Of a stretch of 35,801 nt of DNA, positions 22,956 to 31,298 are shown one piece after another. Source of the stretch: Streptomyces carpinensis. Its GTDB lineage: Bacteria; Actinomycetota; Actinomycetes; Streptomycetales; Streptomycetaceae. Under the pieces are notes generated by a model. It saw only the letters and a list, made by a program, of their open reading frames with translations, ran no database searches and had not been told where the DNA came from. The stretch is taken from assembly GCF_002154505.1 (NCBI RefSeq), contig NZ_MUBM01000050.1, positions 1 through 35,801 on the forward strand, in the 5' to 3' direction. Numbering within the stretch: the stretch's first letter is position 1; every line of letters begins with the position of its first letter. Both the position numbers and the translations under genes were made by a program.

Positions 22956-24362
22956 TCAGTGGGCGCCGGTGAGCTTTTCGAGCAGCGCCGACACCTTGGA
23001 CGGCCTGTTCGTCAGCCGCTCCTCGAAGTCGGCTGCCGCGGCCGCCTGGAGGCCGGCGTTCACTCCGATCCAGCGGAAGGGCTCGACCTCCCAGCGCGGC
23101 GAGGTGTGGTTGACGACCGGCAGCCGGTTCAGCTCGTCGTGCCGGCCGGTGATGAGATTGCGCAGGATCCGCCCGGCGAGGTTGCTGGTCGCGACCCCGT
23201 CTCCGACGTAGGGCCCGGCCCACGCGATGCCCGACTTCTTGTCGTATCCGATCGACGGGAACCAGTCACGGGGAACGCCGAGCGGTCCGCCCCACCGGTG
23301 GGTGATCTCGACGTCGGCGAGGGCCGGGAAGAACTCGCGCATCGTCTCGATGATCTTGGCGTGGATCCTGGTGTCGACGTCGAACTCGGGCGAGACCTTG
23401 GAGCGGAAGTGGTACGGGGCACCCCGGCCGCCGAAGACAAGCCGCCCGTCCGCGGTCGGGTGGGCGTAGATTCGCAGATTGCGCATGTCGTTGAACGCGG
23501 TGCGGGAATCGAGCCCCAGCTCCTTGCGTACCGCATCCGGCAGTGGAGCGGTGGCCACGACCAGCGAGTACAGCGGAGCGACATGCCTGCGGTACGCCGC
23601 GAACTGCGGGGTGAACGCCTCGGTGGCGCGGACGACGACCGACGCCGTGACCGTCCCGTGGACCGTGCGAACGCAGCCGTTTGCGATGCCGGTGACCTCG
23701 GTGTTCTCGTAGATGGTTCCGCCCAGGCTCTCCACTCGGGAGGCGAGCCCACGCACGAGTTTGTCCGGGTGCAGCAGGGCGCAGTGCGGGGTGTGGATGC
23801 CGCCCAGCACGCCGTCGGCGTTGATCTTGGCCCGCGCCTGTTCGCCGCTCAGGAGTCGCCACTGCCCGTCCACCCCGAACGCCGCCGCGCCGGCGACGGT
23901 GGCCTCGGCTCGAGCGAGCTGCGCGGGCGTACGGGCGAGCGAGACGAAGCCTTCGGGGGCGAAGTCGCAGTCGATGGTCTCCTGCTCGGTGACTCGGCCC
24001 ACCTCGGTGACGGTCTCGTTCATCGCCCGCTGCATGTCCAGTGCCGCCTGGTGTGAGTACAGCTGCCGCACCCGCTGCAGGGAGACCGGGAAGATCGCTG
24101 AGCACCATCCGCCGTTGCGGCCCGAAGCACCAAAGCCGGCGTACTCCCGCTCCAGCAGGACCACCTTCAGGGTGGGGTCCTCCTTGAGGAGGTAGTAGGC
24201 CGCCCACAGACCGGTGAAACCGGCGCCGACAATGGCGACATCGGCCGAAGTGCTGCCCGGCAGAGCGGGCCTGCGGGATGAGGACTCCCGGCTCTCCGCC
24301 CACAGGGGCACCCCCGAAGAGCTCTCCGTGCCGCGCACCGTGCGGACCTGACCGACCACCAT
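22956..24362 (-). CDS. FAD-dependent amine/amino-acid oxidase, gamma-glutamylputrescine oxidase (PuuB)-like
   Basis: A 468-residue DAO-family flavoprotein. The FAD motif is DVAIVGAGFTGLWAAYYLL (about residue 41), followed by the PuuB-type REYAGFGASGRNGGWCSAIFP. The second half has RIYAHPTADGRLVFGGRG, THRWGGPLGVPRDWFPSIGYD and GPYVGDGVATSNLAGRILRN. Relatives oxidise gamma-glutamylated or free amines to an aldehyde plus amine and H2O2. As first gene of the unit with the cupin and mmsA, it may feed the aldehyde dehydrogenase directly. GGGAGG before the ATG at 24362 supports the start. The first 38 residues are a poorly conserved extension. It diverges from the PucR regulator; a candidate PucR site lies 92-105 bp upstream. 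Confidence 0.9.
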   Translation of the reverse strand: MVVGQVRTVRGTESSSGVPLWAESRESSSRRPALPGSTSADVAIVGAGFTGLWAAYYLLKEDPTLKVVLLEREYAGFGASGRNGGWCSAIFPVSLQRVRQLYSHQAALDMQRAMNETVTEVGRVTEQETIDCDFAPEGFVSLARTPAQLARAEATVAGAAAFGVDGQWRLLSGEQARAKINADGVLGGIHTPHCALLHPDKLVRGLASRVESLGGTIYENTEVTGIANGCVRTVHGTVTASVVVRATEAFTPQFAAYRRHVAPLYSLVVATAPLPDAVRKELGLDSRTAFNDMRNLRIYAHPTADGRLVFGGRGAPYHFRSKVSPEFDVDTRIHAKIIETMREFFPALADVEITHRWGGPLGVPRDWFPSIGYDKKSGIAWAGPYVGDGVATSNLAGRILRNLITGRHDELNRLPVVNHTSPRWEVEPFRWIGVNAGLQAAAAADFEERLTNRPSKVSALLEKLTGAH

Positions 24363-24453
24363 CGCTGCCTCCCTGGTGTCTTTACTGGGGCCAGTCTTGG
24401 ATCACGGGGTCGAAGGGGACATCCGTCCGATGCACAGTGCTCTTTCCGCGCGC

Positions 24454-24467
24454 TGTACGTTCGTATG
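24454..24467. promoter_or_regulatory. Candidate PucR operator, pucR/oxidase divergent promoter
   Basis: TGTACGTTCGTATG, whose complement CATACGAACGTACA matches 11 of 14 positions of the CATACGAATGTATG palindrome found before the permease gene. It lies 24 bp upstream of the regulator's GTG and in the shared 128-bp divergent gap with the FAD oxidase gene, so it could control both directions. Confidence 0.6.
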
Positions 24468-24490
24468 AAGCACACGAGAAAGGGGCCGCT

Positions 24491-25963
24491 GTGATCACAG
24501 TCGACGGCCTGGTGTCCGTACCCTCGCTGGGCCTGACATACCTGGCCGGATCTCGCGGTGGCTCCCGCCCGGTCACCTGGGCGCACGCGTGCGACCTGCC
24601 TGATCCCTGGCGCTGGTTCAAGGCGGGCGACCTGGTGATGACCACGGGTGGAGGGCTGCCCACCGGATCGCCTGAGCAGGAGCTGTGGATCACCCGGCTG
24701 ATCGACAGCCGGGTGAGTGCTCTGGTGGTCGCACCGGAAGCCGGAGCACCGGAGGTGACCCCCGAGCTCCTTGACGCAGCCGACAGTCGGAACTTCCCGG
24801 TGCTGTCGGCAAGCTTTGACCTGCAGTTCGTCACCCTGGCCCGCACCGTCATCGAGAGTGCGGTCGAGGCAGAACGCGAGCGGCTGGCGACCATTAAACG
24901 TTTGTATGACGTGTACTGGCAGTCACTGCGTGCCCGCGGCACCTTCGACACCCGTATCTCAGCCCTGGAAGGCAGCATCGGATGGGCGCTGGAGGTACGG
25001 GATCTGGACGTCGGCGAAATGCTGGCCCAGGGTCGTCAGGCCGCCAGGCGGCGGTCGGCACACCCCGAGGGCCCCGACGCCGAAGGCACGCAGGTGCCCA
25101 TCCCTGGGGTCGGCAACGTCGCCCTGGTGGCTTATCCCGGTCGACGGCCCGTCCAGGACCGTCCCCTGCTCCAACACCTGGGCGGACTGATCGCTCTGGA
25201 ACTGGAACATCACGCCGCCCAGCGCGACCATCTGCGGGCATCCGGAGAGGACCTGCTGCTCGGCCTGCTCGACGACACCATCGACCTGTCGGCGGTCTGG
25301 CCGGAGCTGCGTCACCGAGGGATGGCCGGGGCCGTGGTCGTCGCCTGCTGGAAGGCATCCAATGACGCACCGCTTCACCACGAGAACGTTCACCACGACG
25401 TGCGCCTGCAGGACTGCGCACCGCTCCTGGCGTATCGCTCCCCCATGCTCCTGGGTGTCGTCCCCGACGACGGTGAGCTCCTGGCGTCCCTCTCGACCAA
25501 GCTCGCAGAGCACTGCGCGGTCGGCCTAAGCACTCCCCTGGCCGCCAGCACCCAGGTCTCCGAAGCCGCACGGCAGGCGCAACTCGCCGTGGCCAGAGCG
25601 CACGAGGCCGGCACATCGCTGGTGCGCTACGGAAACGACCAGCGCGACAGCGGATTCCTGCCACGCAGCCTCGAGGACACCCGCCAGCTCGTCCGCCGTA
25701 TCCTCGGTCCGTTGATCACATACGACCGTGCCCACGACGGCGATCTCATCACCTCATTGCGGACGTTCCTGGCCAATGACGGTGGCTGGCAGCGAAGCTC
25801 GGACGACCTGGGCATCCATCGACAGACCCTCGTGTACCGGCTGCGCAAGGTGGAGCAGCTCACCGGACTGAAGCCGACATCGACGCGCGGTTCAGCCATG
25901 CTGTGGCTCGCGCTTCAGGCGACGGACAGCGCGCAACTGTCTCTCGACGACCTCATGACCTGA
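24491..25963 (+). CDS. PucR-family transcriptional regulator
   Basis: A 490-residue regulator. Residues about 1-130 form the PucR N-terminal sensor (SVPSLGLTYLAG, RPVTWAHACDLPDPWRWFKA, GDLVMTTGG). The middle has no recognised domain. Residues about 420-485 are the PucR-type C-terminal helix-turn-helix (SLRTFLANDGGWQRSSDDLG, HRQTLVYRLRKVEQLTGL). PucR proteins usually activate purine, amine or amino-acid catabolic genes in response to a substrate. Divergent from the FAD oxidase-cupin-mmsA unit and followed by the permease gene, it is the natural local regulator. The GTG at 24491 is chosen because AAAGGGG precedes it and family similarity begins there; the frame stays open upstream. A palindromic box lies before this gene and before the permease. 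Confidence 0.93.
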   Translation: MITVDGLVSVPSLGLTYLAGSRGGSRPVTWAHACDLPDPWRWFKAGDLVMTTGGGLPTGSPEQELWITRLIDSRVSALVVAPEAGAPEVTPELLDAADSRNFPVLSASFDLQFVTLARTVIESAVEAERERLATIKRLYDVYWQSLRARGTFDTRISALEGSIGWALEVRDLDVGEMLAQGRQAARRRSAHPEGPDAEGTQVPIPGVGNVALVAYPGRRPVQDRPLLQHLGGLIALELEHHAAQRDHLRASGEDLLLGLLDDTIDLSAVWPELRHRGMAGAVVVACWKASNDAPLHHENVHHDVRLQDCAPLLAYRSPMLLGVVPDDGELLASLSTKLAEHCAVGLSTPLAASTQVSEAARQAQLAVARAHEAGTSLVRYGNDQRDSGFLPRSLEDTRQLVRRILGPLITYDRAHDGDLITSLRTFLANDGGWQRSSDDLGIHRQTLVYRLRKVEQLTGLKPTSTRGSAMLWLALQATDSAQLSLDDLMT

Positions 25964-25986
25964 TGCCGAACTTCTCGCCAAGCCGC

Positions 25987-26000
25987 CATACGAATGTATG
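25987..26000. promoter_or_regulatory. Candidate PucR operator upstream of the permease
   Basis: CATACGAATGTATG: 5-bp arms CATAC and GTATG, perfectly inverted around GAAT. It lies 24 bp after the pucR stop and 151 bp before the permease ATG. It matches the box upstream of pucR, so the same protein probably binds both. Confidence 0.62.
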
Positions 26001-26150
26001 AGGGTCGGCTCCAGGGTTCGCGAAACCGCGCATGGCCCGGTCAGCGCTCCGACGGGATGGTGGTCCGCATCACAGGCACACTCGGCCAGCCCCGTCCGGG
26101 CCCGCGGCTTCCTCGCGCAGACGGTCGGGGCGATGCGAAGGGAACCGCGC

Positions 26151-27593
26151 ATGGGCACGATCCCCGATGACACCACCCCGTTGCGGGCTGGTCTCAAGCA
26201 ACGCCATCTGACCATGATCTCGCTGGGCGGCGTCATCGGCGCAGGCCTCTTCATCGGTTCAAGCGCGATCATTCACGAAGCCGGCCCCGGCGCGTTCATC
26301 ACCTACGGACTCACCGGCCTCCTTGTCCTCCTGGTAATGCGGCAGTTGGGCGAGATGGCCGCGGCCCGGCCAAGCACCGGGTCGTTCACCGACTACGCCC
26401 GCATGGCCCTCGGCCCCTGGGCGGGCTTCTCCACCGGCTGGCTGTACTGGTACTTCTGGGTGATCGTCGTCGGCTTCGAGGCGGTTGTGGGCGGCCAGAT
26501 GATCAACAAGTGGTTGCCCGGGTTGCCGGTATGGCTCATCGCTCTCGGACTTCTTGTCATCATGACAGCCATCAACCTGATGTCCGTCGGCTCGTTCGGC
26601 GAGGCGGAATACTGGTTCGCCGGCATCAAAGTGGCCGCCATCATCGTGTTCATCCTCCTCGCCGGCCTCTTCGTACTCGGCCTGTGGCCGGGCGCCGAGC
26701 TGTCCTTCGCCAACCTGACCGAGCACGGTGGCTTCTTCCCCAACGGCCTGGCCCCGGTGCTCTCGGGCGTGGTCGTGGTGATCTTCTCCATGACCGGGGT
26801 GGAAGTCGTGACAGTGGCGGCCGCCGAGTCGAAGGAGCCGGGTAACGCGATCCGCAAGGCGGTCAGCTCTGTCGTCTTCCGCATCCTGGGCTTCTTCGTC
26901 CTGTCCACCTTCCTCATCGTGGTGATCAGGCCCTGGAGCGCGATCACTCCCGGCGAGTCCCCGTTCGTGGCGGCGCTGGACGGTATCGGCATTCCCGCCG
27001 CCGCGGACATCCTCAACGCCGTGGTCCTGGTCGCCGTGCTGTCCTGTCTGAACTCCGGCCTCTACACCGCGTCCCGCATGCTCTTCGTCCTGGGCGGCCG
27101 CGGAGATGCGCCTCGGTGGATGACAGCCGTCAACCGCCGGGGTGTCCCCGTCAAGGGACTTCTGTCGTGCACGGTCGTCGGATACGGCTGTGTGATGCTC
27201 TCCGCGCTCTGGCCGGACACGGTCTTCCTCTTCCTGATCAACGCATCAGGTGCGGTCTTCCTCTTCGTCTACCTCCTGATCAGCCTGTCCCAGCTACGCA
27301 TGCGCAAGCGCCTCGAAGCGGAGACACCAGGCGGGCTGACGTTCAAGATGTGGCTGCATCCGTTCCTGCCCGTCCTCGTCGCACTGGCCATCGCCGCGGT
27401 TCTCATCAGCATGGGCGTGAGGAGTGAGTCGCGGATCGAACTGCTCCAGGGGGTCGTCGTGTGGGCACTCATGTCAGCCATCTATGCCGTCCGAAAGCGG
27501 TTCGGCCCCTCCCACGGAAAGCCTTCCAACGGCGAGCCCAACGACAACCCCACTCACGGTCGATCCAAGCCATCCGCAGCGGCGTCACACTGA
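26151..27593 (+). CDS. Amino acid/amine permease, APC superfamily (GabP-like)
   Basis: A 480-residue, 12-TM transporter of the amino acid transporter family. The TM1 signature ISLGGVIGAGLFIGSSAIIHEAGPG includes the backbone-binding GAGLF turn; also seen are GEMAAARPSTGSFTDYA, the conserved TM6 region FSMTGVEVVTVAAAESKEP and LNSGLYTASRMLFVL in TM8. The C-terminal 30 residues are a hydrophilic tail. It should import an amino acid, GABA-like compound or small amine with protons and is the best uptake candidate for the amine locus. AAGGGA before the ATG at 26151 supports this start over the upstream ATG at 26133. It follows pucR on the same strand, but the 187-bp gap with its own operator-like palindrome suggests a separate promoter. 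Confidence 0.92.
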   Translation: MGTIPDDTTPLRAGLKQRHLTMISLGGVIGAGLFIGSSAIIHEAGPGAFITYGLTGLLVLLVMRQLGEMAAARPSTGSFTDYARMALGPWAGFSTGWLYWYFWVIVVGFEAVVGGQMINKWLPGLPVWLIALGLLVIMTAINLMSVGSFGEAEYWFAGIKVAAIIVFILLAGLFVLGLWPGAELSFANLTEHGGFFPNGLAPVLSGVVVVIFSMTGVEVVTVAAAESKEPGNAIRKAVSSVVFRILGFFVLSTFLIVVIRPWSAITPGESPFVAALDGIGIPAAADILNAVVLVAVLSCLNSGLYTASRMLFVLGGRGDAPRWMTAVNRRGVPVKGLLSCTVVGYGCVMLSALWPDTVFLFLINASGAVFLFVYLLISLSQLRMRKRLEAETPGGLTFKMWLHPFLPVLVALAIAAVLISMGVRSESRIELLQGVVVWALMSAIYAVRKRFGPSHGKPSNGEPNDNPTHGRSKPSAAASH

Positions 27594-28358
27594 TCCACTA
27601 CCAACAGCCGATCGGCGCTCCCGGCGCACGCATTGCGCTGCACCGAGAGGCGCGATCGCTTGTTGGCGGAAGTACAGGCCGAACTCCTCGGACAGCGACG
27701 GTGGCCTGGCCCGTTTCAGCGCCCAGGAGATCGTGGATCGTCAGGTCCCGTCGCTCGCATACGGGGAACCCGACGCGGAGGGCGTTCATGGCGTAGTCCC
27801 TTCCTCGGGCATGGGACGGCGCGCAACGCGTGTCTTCCTCAGCTATTCCCCGTTGGTGCGGGCAAAGTAGCTCACGCATGCGGCCTCATACACCAGCTGC
27901 CTGAAGTACGCCGAGGCAAGCTATACGGCATGGGCGAGACCGCTGCCGCGCTCGAGGTTGCCTACGCCACGCACGCGATCGCGGAGCCGAAGCCGAAGCC
28001 GCTGGAAGCGAACATGCTGGCTCCGTAGCGATGGCCGACATTCTCGGCGGCCCGTTGCGGTGGTTCGCGGCGACGCCCGCGAGCAGGTGCAGACCCTCCA
28101 GGCGCGTAACCCGGCGTACCTCGTCACCCCGGCGTGGCAGTACCGGCTCCTCACCACGGACGAGGTGCGCTCATGGATCGCGTGCCCCCAGTCTCACCAT
28201 CGCGAACGGCGACCAGCCGAGCGCTGGCCCGCTGCCCGGCCTGACTCGGCACGTTGTAGTGGTGGCGGGAAGAGGCCAAAAGAGAGAAGGGTCGACGGCC
28301 CGTACGCCGACCGCGCACGGCATCGGATCGGCGGCAAGCTCCGCAGGATAAGGCCGGA
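27594..28358. other. Roughly 765 bp with no recognisable gene
   Basis: Short open frames occur on both strands but none resembles a family I know, and none has a convincing start. Composition is less GC-skewed than the flanking genes. Given the TnsA-like remnant to its right, the likeliest reading is debris of a lost mobile element. No clear inverted terminal repeats were found. Confidence 0.4.
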
Positions 28359-28652
28359 ATGTCGGCGATGAGGGCGGCAAAGATGCGCGATCACGTTGTT
28401 TACACGTCCCAGCTGGAGCTGGCCAGGCTCCTGTTCGCCGACTCCGATCCACTCCTGCACAGCATCGCGGCTCAGCCGTTCTCGTTGCAGACCGTGCCCG
28501 CGGGAGCAGTCCGACGCCATATCCCTGACCACCTGCTGGTCACCGGCGAGGGCCCGGTGGTTGTGGACGTCAAGCCGCGCCTGGCGCTGCTCAAGAACGA
28601 CGTTCCGCTCCGTCCGGCCGGCTCCTACCCGGGACGCCCACGCAAAAAGTGA
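28359..28652 (+). pseudogene. TnsA-like transposase endonuclease fragment
   Basis: A 97-codon frame whose middle matches the TnsA-like endonuclease subunit of heteromeric Tn7-type transposases: RDHVVYTSQLELARLLFAD, then DPLLHSIAAQPFSLQ, then RRHIPDHLLVTGEGPVVVDV followed by KPR. The acidic residue in ELARLL, the Asp in IPDHLLV and DVK supply the PD-(D/E)xK nuclease core. Complete family members are over 200 residues, with further N- and C-terminal parts; here the sequence stops soon after the nuclease core in an unrelated tail (NDVPLRPAGSYPGRPRKK). No TnsB, TnsC or TniQ partner is visible. It is therefore most likely a truncated relic, although a small expressed protein cannot be excluded. 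Confidence 0.65.
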
Positions 28653-28688
28653 CTCGGGGCCCCTGGGGACTCGAGGCTGTTCTGACTG

Positions 28689-29936
28689 TCATTGGTGTGC
28701 TGACGTAGTGAGCTCGTCGGCCTGCCCAGTGGCGGGTGTGTGCTGGGCGACGATGCGTGAGGCGCGGGGCGCCGCGTGCATGGCGAGGGCGGCGAGGGGC
28801 AGCACGGTGCATGCGGCGATGACGGCGCCGACCACTGGGGGGCCGGCCGGTCCTGCGGAGTCGAGGGCGATGCCCGCGACTGCGGATCCGGCGGCGATGC
28901 CGACGTTGAACGCGGAGGTGGTCAGGCCGGAGGTGAGGGTCGGTGCGTCGCCTGCGAAGCGCACGGCGAGTGCGGTGACGATGGGATTGACGGTGAATCC
29001 GGTCCAGCCCATGAGCAGGACCAGTGCGGTGGCCGTGACGGCGTTGGTGGACAGCGGGATCATCAGGAGCAGCACGAGTGCGGTGGCCACGGCGGCGGAG
29101 ATGGTGGTGACCATCGGGCGGCGTTCTCCGAGCCGGCCGCCAGTGGTGGTACCGGCCAGGGCGCCGATGCCGAACGCGATGAGGACGAGCGGGACGGCAC
29201 TCTCGGGAATCCCGGCGCGTTCGAGCAGGGGCGTGATGTAGGTGTAGGTGGCCATGACGCCGCCCATGATCAGCATGGCGGAGCTCAGTGCGAGCCATAG
29301 GCGGCCCTGGCGCAGGGCATTGAACTCTGCCCGCAGGGACACGGTAGTGCGCTGATCCTGGGCGGAGATGAAGCGCCCGATGAAGACGGCGGCGAAGGCG
29401 GACAGGACGGCCAGGGCCCAGATCGGGCCGCGCCAGCCGATGTACTGGCCGACGAAGGATCCGACGGGTACTCCGACGACATTGGCCAGGGTCAGGCCGC
29501 CGATCATCAGTCCGGTGGCCCGGGTGGCTGCGGTGGGGCCATCGGCGGTTGTGGCGATGACCATGCCGATGGCCCAGAACGCGCCGGTGGCCAGCGCAGT
29601 GACGACGCGGGCGGCGAGAACAACGGTGAAGGAGCTGCTGAGGGCGGCGACGACGTGTCCGAGGCTGAAGACCGCAAGCGCCAGGATCAGGGTCTGTCGC
29701 TGGGGCAGGCGGAGGGTGGCCATCGCCATCGTCGGGGAGCCGACGATCATGCCGATGGCGAACGCGGTAATCAGTAGTCCTGCGTGGGAGACGCTGACAT
29801 TGAAGTCGTCGGCGATCTCGGGCAGCAGCCCGGCGACGACGAACTCGGTCGTCCCCATCAGGAAGGTTCCGGCGGCGAGTACCCAGACGACGAACGGGAG
29901 AGTACCGGTCCGGGAGGCGGACGGTGCGGAGGGCAT
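28689..29936 (-). CDS. MFS transporter, DHA1 family (downstream tandem copy)
   Basis: A 415-residue, 12-TM exporter. TM1 reads FVVWVLAAGTFLMGTTEFVV, typical of the CmlR/AraJ/YdhP-like DHA1 branch. GLLPEIADDFNVSVSHAGLL and TALATGAFWAIG in TM4 follow, and GWRGPIWALAVL marks the centre. It should expel a drug, sugar-like or toxic metabolite using protons. It is clearly paralogous to the next gene upstream along their whole length, so the pair arose by tandem duplication. The gap is 66 bp and they probably share a transcript. The ATG at 29936 has AAGGAAAG somewhat distant; an in-frame upstream ATG at 29993 would overlap non-conserved sequence and is not preferred. Confidence 0.92.
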   Translation of the reverse strand: MPSAPSASRTGTLPFVVWVLAAGTFLMGTTEFVVAGLLPEIADDFNVSVSHAGLLITAFAIGMIVGSPTMAMATLRLPQRQTLILALAVFSLGHVVAALSSSFTVVLAARVVTALATGAFWAIGMVIATTADGPTAATRATGLMIGGLTLANVVGVPVGSFVGQYIGWRGPIWALAVLSAFAAVFIGRFISAQDQRTTVSLRAEFNALRQGRLWLALSSAMLIMGGVMATYTYITPLLERAGIPESAVPLVLIAFGIGALAGTTTGGRLGERRPMVTTISAAVATALVLLLMIPLSTNAVTATALVLLMGWTGFTVNPIVTALAVRFAGDAPTLTSGLTTSAFNVGIAAGSAVAGIALDSAGPAGPPVVGAVIAACTVLPLAALAMHAAPRASRIVAQHTPATGQADELTTSAHQ

Positions 29937-30002
29937 GGTGGGTTGTTCTTTCCTTGAAGCAGGTGTGTGCTGCGGGCGCACATGCCGCGGCAACCGGGCG
30001 GT

Positions 30003-31259
30003 TCAGCGCTGGGCACGGCCGTTCTGCGGGACGAGCTCGTGCTCGCGGTCCGTGGAAGCTTGCTGGGCGACGATGCGCGAGTCGGCTCGGGTGCCGCGCA
30101 CGGCGAGCGCGATGAGGGGCAGCAGGGTGAGTGCGGCGAAGACGGCGCCGACCAGGGCGGGTCCGGTCAGGCCGAGAGACGAGCCGAGAGCCACGCCGGC
30201 GAGGGCCGAGCCGGCTGCGACGCCGGTCTCGTAGGCGGAGGTGGTCAGCGCGGCGGTGAGGGTCGGGGCGTCTCCGGCGAAGCGGACGGCCAGGGAGGTG
30301 ACGATGGGGTTCAGGGTGAAGCCGGTCATCGCCATGAGCGCCACCAGGATGACAGTGGGCGCCGCGCTGGTGGACAGAGGCATCAGCAGGAGCAGGGCCA
30401 GGGCGGTGGCGGCAGCGCCGGTGATTGTGGTGGCCATGGGGTGTCGGTCACCTATGCGTCCGCCGATGGCAGTGCCGGCCACGGCTCCGAATCCGTAGGC
30501 GACCAGGACCAGCGGGACCGCGTCCGCCGGGATGCCGGCGCGGTCGGTCAGCAGCGGGCTGATGTAGGTGTAGGCGGCCAACACTCCGCCCATGATCATG
30601 ACTGCTGCGGTGAGCGCCAGCCACAGCCGGGTGTTGCGCAGGGCGCGGATCTCCGCCCGTATCGACACCCTGGCACCCTGTTCGGCTGCGGGGAGGAAGC
30701 GGCCGATGACCGCGGCGGCGAGAGCAGCCAAGACGGCCAGGGCCCAGAAGGGGCCACGCCAGCCGATGAGCTGGCCTGCGAACGAGCCGATCGGCACTCC
30801 GATCACGTTGGACAGGGTCAGGCCGCCCATGATCATGCCGACGGCGCGGGTGGACCGCTCGGGCCCTGCGGCGGCGGTGGCGAGGACGAAGCCGACCGCG
30901 TAGAAAGCACCGGTGGCCAGCGCCGTCACGAAGCGGGCGACGAGAATGACGGTGAAAGAGCTGCTGGCGGCCTCGACGACGTGCCCGGCGGCGAAGACCG
31001 CGAGGGACAGGATCACGGTCATGCGTTGCGGCAGGCGCAGCGTGGCCAGCGCCATAGCGGGCCCGCCGATGATCATGCCGATCGCGAAGATGGTGATCAT
31101 GAGGCCGGTGCGGGACGTGCTCACGTCAAGGTCGCCGGCCATGTCCGGCAGCAGGCCGGCGATGACGAACTCGGTGGTTCCCATCAGGAACGCGGCCGCG
31201 GCGAGCACCCAGACGACGACGGGCATCCTGCCCGGAGCGGTCGTGGAGGCGGAGGGCAT
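30003..31259 (-). CDS. MFS transporter, DHA1 family (upstream tandem copy)
   Basis: A 418-residue, 12-TM exporter of the same branch as its downstream neighbour: VVVWVLAAAAFLMGTTEFVIAG in TM1, GLLPDMAGDLDVSTSRTGLM, TALATGAFYAVG in TM4, GWRGPFWALAVL and FAGDAPTLTAALTTSAYETG near the end. The two proteins align end to end without large gaps, with differences mainly in loops and the C-terminal tail. Having kept both copies suggests different substrates or dosage need. It lies 39 bp downstream of the cyclophilin-fold lipoprotein gene on the same strand, so the three probably form one unit read from the motif at 31925-31946. The ATG at 31259 has only a weak ribosome site. Confidence 0.93.
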   Translation of the reverse strand: MPSASTTAPGRMPVVVWVLAAAAFLMGTTEFVIAGLLPDMAGDLDVSTSRTGLMITIFAIGMIIGGPAMALATLRLPQRMTVILSLAVFAAGHVVEAASSSFTVILVARFVTALATGAFYAVGFVLATAAAGPERSTRAVGMIMGGLTLSNVIGVPIGSFAGQLIGWRGPFWALAVLAALAAAVIGRFLPAAEQGARVSIRAEIRALRNTRLWLALTAAVMIMGGVLAAYTYISPLLTDRAGIPADAVPLVLVAYGFGAVAGTAIGGRIGDRHPMATTITGAAATALALLLLMPLSTSAAPTVILVALMAMTGFTLNPIVTSLAVRFAGDAPTLTAALTTSAYETGVAAGSALAGVALGSSLGLTGPALVGAVFAALTLLPLIALAVRGTRADSRIVAQQASTDREHELVPQNGRAQR

Positions 31260-31298
31260 ACGGGGAGATCGCTTTCGGTAGAAGGCGCGGGTGTGCGG

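Noticed and set aside
24897..24912. Third possible PucR box (CGTTTGTATG) inside pucR
   Set aside because: Only one half-site matches and it is within coding sequence.
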